Assembly (NCBI GenBank): GCA_039180865.1
Contig: JBCDCZ010000188.1
Span: forward strand, 1 to 8,875
Reading direction: 5' to 3'
DNA: 8,875 nucleotides
Source of the DNA: JBCDCU01 sp039180865
GTDB taxonomy: Bacteria; Pseudomonadota; Alphaproteobacteria; Rhizobiales; JACESI01
A model generated the notes under the pieces. It saw nothing but the letters and a program-made list of their open reading frames with translations, did no database searches and was not told the origin of the DNA. Below, in pieces: positions 6,178 to 8,875 of this stretch. How positions within the stretch are numbered: the stretch's first letter is position 1; every line of letters begins with the position of its first letter. The position numbers and the translations under genes were made by a program.

Positions 6178-6810
6178 ATGCTAAAATTGAGAGCCCTATC
6201 CTTCGTATTCGTTGCCGGTCTCGCCCTGACTGCGCCCGGCAAGGCGCAGGACACAAAAGTGCATCCAGCCTTTGAGGCGGCCCCCTATTCCGCATCCTGG
6301 AGCTCTGAAAAGAAGGTCGCGAACGCGCTCTCGGCGATGCCTGCCTTTATGGCTGAGAGCGCAACAGTCTGGGACTGGCAGACCGATACGCATGGAAAGT
6401 TCGTTGTTCTGAAGGAAGGAAATGGGGTCTGGACATGTTTCCCGGATCGGCCGCAGACACCCTCCAACGACCCGATGTGCCACGACCCGGTCTTTCTCGA
6501 ATGGATGCTTGCGAATGCAACCGGACGGGAGGCAGAGATCAAGACAGCCGGCCTATCCTATATGCTACAAGGCGGGTCAGCGTTCACGCAGGACAGTCCC
6601 TTTGTGGCAGGTCCACTGGAAAGTGGCGATTGGTACTATATGGGCCCCCACGTCATGGTCGTTCTGCCAGAAGCAGCACACTGGGCGGGTGTCAATCGGG
6701 ATACCTCAAACGGCCATCCCGTTATAGAAGCCCTCGCGCTCGACCACCCTATCCTGCTCTTCCCGGTGGCTGCGCCCGACGAGGCGATCACAACCGGATT
6801 GATAAAGTAA
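6178..6810 (+). CDS. Secreted conserved protein of unknown function
   Basis: A 210-residue exported protein that I cannot assign to a named enzyme family. A Sec signal peptide is clear: basic residues at 3-5, a hydrophobic stretch at 6-19 and probable cleavage at GKA before Q24. The mature part contains ATVWDWQ, a WTCFPD...DPMC segment with the only two cysteines (C87 and C101, likely a disulfide in the periplasm), then LSYMLQGG and GPHVMVVLPEA. This pattern resembles conserved secreted proteins of unknown function that I recall from proteobacteria. No catalytic motif is evident. The ATG follows a weak CGGAA at seven bases. Upstream is a region rich in nested inverted repeats that may regulate it. 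Downstream, a strong bidirectional hairpin ends transcription. It has no obvious partner gene: the LysR gene upstream is the only same-strand neighbour. Confidence 0.8.
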   Translation: MLKLRALSFVFVAGLALTAPGKAQDTKVHPAFEAAPYSASWSSEKKVANALSAMPAFMAESATVWDWQTDTHGKFVVLKEGNGVWTCFPDRPQTPSNDPMCHDPVFLEWMLANATGREAEIKTAGLSYMLQGGSAFTQDSPFVAGPLESGDWYYMGPHVMVVLPEAAHWAGVNRDTSNGHPVIEALALDHPILLFPVAAPDEAITTGLIK

Positions 6811-6863
6811 AGTCTGTAAAAGGCGTTCTGCTGCCCCCTCGCACTTCGTTTCAGGCAAACAAA

Positions 6864-6887
6864 AAACCCGCCTTAAACGGCGGGTTT
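6864..6887. terminator. Bidirectional intrinsic terminator
   Basis: AAACCCGCC (6864-6872) and GGCGGGTTT (6879-6887) form a perfect nine-base stem with a TTAAAC loop. On the minus strand the stem runs into TTTTTT then GTTTG, a strong U-tract; on the plus strand it is followed by CTGTTT, which is weaker. It lies between the convergent genes ending at 6810 and 6915, so it serves both, with best fit to the VPLPA-CTERM gene. Confidence 0.88.
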
Positions 6888-6914
6888 CTGTTTATCGATC
6901 TGCACTTTCAGCGC

Positions 6915-7568
6915 TTATGCAGCCCGGCGACGTCTCCAGCCGAGGAAAGCAAGGAGCCCGATGCCACCTGCAAGGAGCGGAGCGGCTGCAGGAAGCGGAA
7001 CTGCTGCAACGGTCACAGATGCGATACGAATACCTTCATTGTTTTCGGTGCCGGACGGGTCGAGACCTCTGATCGTAAAACCTGTTGTCACGCCGAGGGC
7101 TGAAAAGTCAAATGTCTGGAAAGAGTTTCCGCCGCCCAGTCCAAGAACCGTGAACGCGTCGATAAACACGTCATTCTCATCAAAGAGAAGGAAGCCTTCA
7201 TCGGCGATACCGCGTTCGAAGACAACGGCTTCGATATCGGTTACTTGCGGGGAGAAGGTGAACTGGAGCGCTTCGTCGCCAGCGAGACGACCGCCCTCGG
7301 GACTTCCTGAAACACCGAGACCGTTTCCGCCCTGATTGACATTACCATCCACGAAGGTTCCACCTGCCGGGTCAAACACGCTGAAGGCATTGACGTTGAG
7401 GCTGATGCCGCCTGTCGGGCCAAAATCAATATCGCTTAGATTGTCCGGTCCATTGCTCTGGAAGTCGAAGGTTACCGTCGCGGCGTTGCCCGCCGTGACG
7501 CTGAGGCCCAATGCGGACAGGCCAATCACCAAAGCCGCTGAGGTTTTGCGCAGATAGTCAGAGAACAT
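6915..7568 (-). CDS. VPLPA-CTERM sorting domain-containing surface protein
   Basis: A 217-residue exported protein with a VPLPA-type CTERM tail, a variant of PEP-CTERM. The signal peptide covers about residues 1-29 (basic RK, hydrophobic core, cleavage near GNAA). The mature part is rich in Asp, Asn, Gly, Thr and Val, has no Cys and looks like a beta-sandwich with several strands such as VTFDFQ, SFQTFDFSA and FTIRGLDP. The tail (190-217) has VPLPAA, a hydrophobic transmembrane stretch (LLAGGIGLLAFLGW) and a terminal RRRR. In known systems such tails are recognised by an exosortase (XrtD for VPLPA), which cleaves the protein during export to the cell surface. I chose the ATG at 7568 because AAAGGGGTG lies upstream; the in-frame ATG at 7610 would place this ribosome site inside the gene. 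No exosortase is visible here. The particular function is unknown. Confidence 0.88.
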   Translation of the reverse strand: MFSDYLRKTSAALVIGLSALGLSVTAGNAATVTFDFQSNGPDNLSDIDFGPTGGISLNVNAFSVFDPAGGTFVDGNVNQGGNGLGVSGSPEGGRLAGDEALQFTFSPQVTDIEAVVFERGIADEGFLLFDENDVFIDAFTVLGLGGGNSFQTFDFSALGVTTGFTIRGLDPSGTENNEGIRIASVTVAAVPLPAAAPLLAGGIGLLAFLGWRRRRAA

Positions 7569-7753
7569 TATTTTTTCACCCCTTTTTATCAATGACCGAC
7601 CAGGCTTCAAACGATACGCCGAGCAGACCTGTTAGCATCCTTTAGAGACTCGGTAACAGAATCCCCGGGCACAGACAATCGCGGAAAATGTATATTTTCT
7701 TTGCAGTGTGGAAGGGTTCTAACGGATCGGTAATGTTTGCGGCGATCCATCGT

Positions 7754-8134
7754 TTAAGAAGGTCCTCTTAACAACGGTGGCTGCCTGCCAAGGGCTTTAT
7801 CCATGAGGTCTTGAGACCGTTGTTTTTTCGGGATCAGGCCGGTCGAATTCGCGGCCCATTGGTTGAGAAACTCGCTCAGAAACGCCCTGTCGGTGTCAGG
7901 GTGGATATCGCCGATCGTCCAGGACCATTTGTTCTGACTGGCAACAACCAGACGGCCACGCCTGTCGCAATTTCCGAGGCAGGCAACCGGGCGAACCTTA
8001 AAATGCTCATTTAGCGGTACTACCGTCAAAAGCTCCTCGGCAAGCGTGCACAATTGTTCGCCGACACATTGCTGATTTTCCGGTGCGTCTTCTTTTCCGC
8101 ATTCAACGCAAACCTGAAGTTCATTCAGCGGCAT
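7754..8134 (-). CDS. DUF1636 cysteine-rich putative metal-binding protein
   Basis: A 126-residue protein matching the DUF1636 family (COG5469, predicted metal-binding). The family pattern is recognisable: N-terminal VCVECG, then VRPVACLGNCDR, KWSWTIGDI (compare the usual K-W-x-Y-x-F-G-D-L), GLIPKKQR and a terminal GRQPPLL. Cysteines at 9, 12, 23, 29, 52 and 56 could bind iron-sulfur or another metal; as I recall the family, many members have a further Cys just after the CxxxC, which is replaced here by RGR. It starts inside the last codons of the ABC ATPase: ATGCCGCTGAATGA holds its ATG and the ATPase TGA, a 14-base overlap that suggests translational coupling. GAGG lies about nine bases before the ATG. 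A longer in-frame reading upstream to 8356 exists, but it would run over the ATPase and is unlikely. Family members often occur near cobalamin or metal-chelate genes, which fits its neighbour. The biochemical role is not known. Confidence 0.88.
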   Translation of the reverse strand: MPLNELQVCVECGKEDAPENQQCVGEQLCTLAEELLTVVPLNEHFKVRPVACLGNCDRRGRLVVASQNKWSWTIGDIHPDTDRAFLSEFLNQWAANSTGLIPKKQRSQDLMDKALGRQPPLLRGPS

Positions 8135-8875
8135 GGGCGATTTCCTCTTTTTCATAACTGACCGCTGCAATCGGAGTGATGGCAAATTGCCCATCCTCGT
8201 CATGGATGATCCGGGTTTGGACCCGGTACATTGTTTCAATATTCCCGGATGTAAGAACGTCTTGCGGCGATCCGTCCGCAAAGATCGACCCGTTCGAAAG
8301 ACACAAAACGCGGTCGGAAAAGCGGGCGCACAGATTGAGATCATGCATCGCGGCAATGACGACGCTGTTGTTTACCCTCGCGTAGCTTCGGACAGCATCG
8401 ATCACGAGCAATTGGTGTCGCAAATCAAGCGCTGCAGTCGGCTCGTCCAATAGGAGGATTTTCGGTCGTCGAAACAAGGATTGGGCGAGATAAACGAGTT
8501 GCCGCTGACCGCCACTTAACTCGGGAAGCGTTCTTGCTGCCAGATTGCCGACACCGAGATGCTCGAGCATCTCCATCGCCTCGGTCCGATAGGATCTCGG
8601 GACGCTAAACCCCAATTGCCGCAACCGACCGAGAAGCACGACTTCCAGCACGGTGAGCGAGGATGTCGGCCCGATATCCTGCTGCATATAGGCGATCCAT
8701 TCGCTTTTCGCAGAAGGCGTTCCGAGAACCCGCCCATTAAAGGAAACGACGCCAGCGGATGGAACGAGACCGGCAACAGCCTTCAGGAGCGATGATTTTC
8801 CCGTCCCGTTCGGGCCGATCACAACATTCAAGGCACGCGCGGCAAGCTCGACGCTGACGTTCTGAAGAACCCTGA
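8121..8875 (-). CDS. ABC transporter ATPase of the FecE/BtuD/HmuV type (5'-truncated by window edge)
   Basis: ATP-binding subunit of an importer for iron-siderophore, heme or cobalamin; 250 residues are visible, with the N-terminus cut off by the window edge. The reading frame stays open from 8873 onward and begins RVLQNVSVELAARALNVVIG, the normal start of this family, so the TTG at 8831 is not the true start. Motifs in order: Walker A GPNGTGKSS, Q-loop YMQQD, signature LSGGQRQ, Walker B ILLLDEP, D-loop AALD and H-loop MHDLNL. The chain ends in a Glu/Ala-rich tail after IIHDEDGQFAITPI. All catalytic elements are intact. It would act at the inner membrane with a FecCD-type permease and a binding protein, which are expected upstream outside the window. 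It overlaps the DUF1636 gene by 14 bases. The metal or chelate carried cannot be decided from the ATPase alone. Confidence 0.92.
   Translation of the reverse strand, partial: RVLQNVSVELAARALNVVIGPNGTGKSSLLKAVAGLVPSAGVVSFNGRVLGTPSAKSEWIAYMQQDIGPTSSLTVLEVVLLGRLRQLGFSVPRSYRTEAMEMLEHLGVGNLAARTLPELSGGQRQLVYLAQSLFRRPKILLLDEPTAALDLRHQLLVIDAVRSYARVNNSVVIAAMHDLNLCARFSDRVLCLSNGSIFADGSPQDVLTSGNIETMYRVQTRIIHDEDGQFAITPIAAVSYEKEEIAHAAE

Noticed and set aside
7755..7771. AT-rich dyad TTAAGA/TCTTAA at the end of the DUF1636 gene as a terminator
   Set aside because: The stem is AT-rich, overlaps the stop codon and has no following U-tract on the minus strand.
8135..8356. N-terminal extension of the DUF1636 protein by 74 residues
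   Set aside because: The extension is read out of frame through the ABC ATPase gene, and the family begins at the MPLNELQVCVEC start.

Overview
The window looks like chromosomal DNA from an alphaproteobacterium with fairly high GC. The evidence is a VPLPA-type CTERM sorting tail, the coding style, and the mix of TetR, SDR, metallo-beta-lactamase-fold, LysR and RND-adaptor genes. The VPLPA tail in particular suggests a marine or aquatic lineage, but the genus cannot be named from the sequence alone. I see no tRNA, rRNA, CRISPR array, insertion sequence or phage gene. No gene-free stretch exceeds 300 bases; the longest are about 220 to 245 bases and are described as features or findings.

Left part (1-4039): three genes lie on the minus strand in the order TetR regulator (3185-2589), Tat-exported metallo-beta-lactamase-fold hydrolase (2535-1486) and RND-type periplasmic adaptor (1312-53). 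A short-chain dehydrogenase (3263-4039) diverges from the TetR gene. The 77-base TetR/SDR gap holds a 28-bp imperfect palindrome, which is the best operator candidate in the window. I infer a substrate-responsive cassette: TetR senses a small molecule, the SDR and the exported hydrolase modify it, and the adaptor belongs to an efflux pump whose permease would lie off the left edge.

Middle part (4040-6177): a SnoaL/NTF2-like protein (4798-4256) converges on the SDR and diverges from a LysR-family regulator (5041-5958). The 242-base gap between them carries several inverted repeats, as expected for a LysR gene that controls its divergent neighbour. After the LysR gene, 5959-6177 contains two nested long-range inverted repeats before the next gene.

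Right part (6178-8875): a secreted protein of unknown function (6178-6810) converges on a VPLPA-CTERM surface protein (7568-6915), and the two share a bidirectional terminator at 6864-6887. On the minus strand further right, an ABC ATPase of the iron-siderophore/B12 type (cut by the window edge) overlaps a DUF1636 cysteine-rich protein by 14 bases. That pair is probably the end of a metal or metal-chelate uptake operon.

No complete new system stands out. The most useful leads are the TetR palindrome, the alkylsulfatase-like ligand set of the hydrolase, the nested repeats upstream of the unknown secreted protein, and the coupled ABC ATPase-DUF1636 pair.
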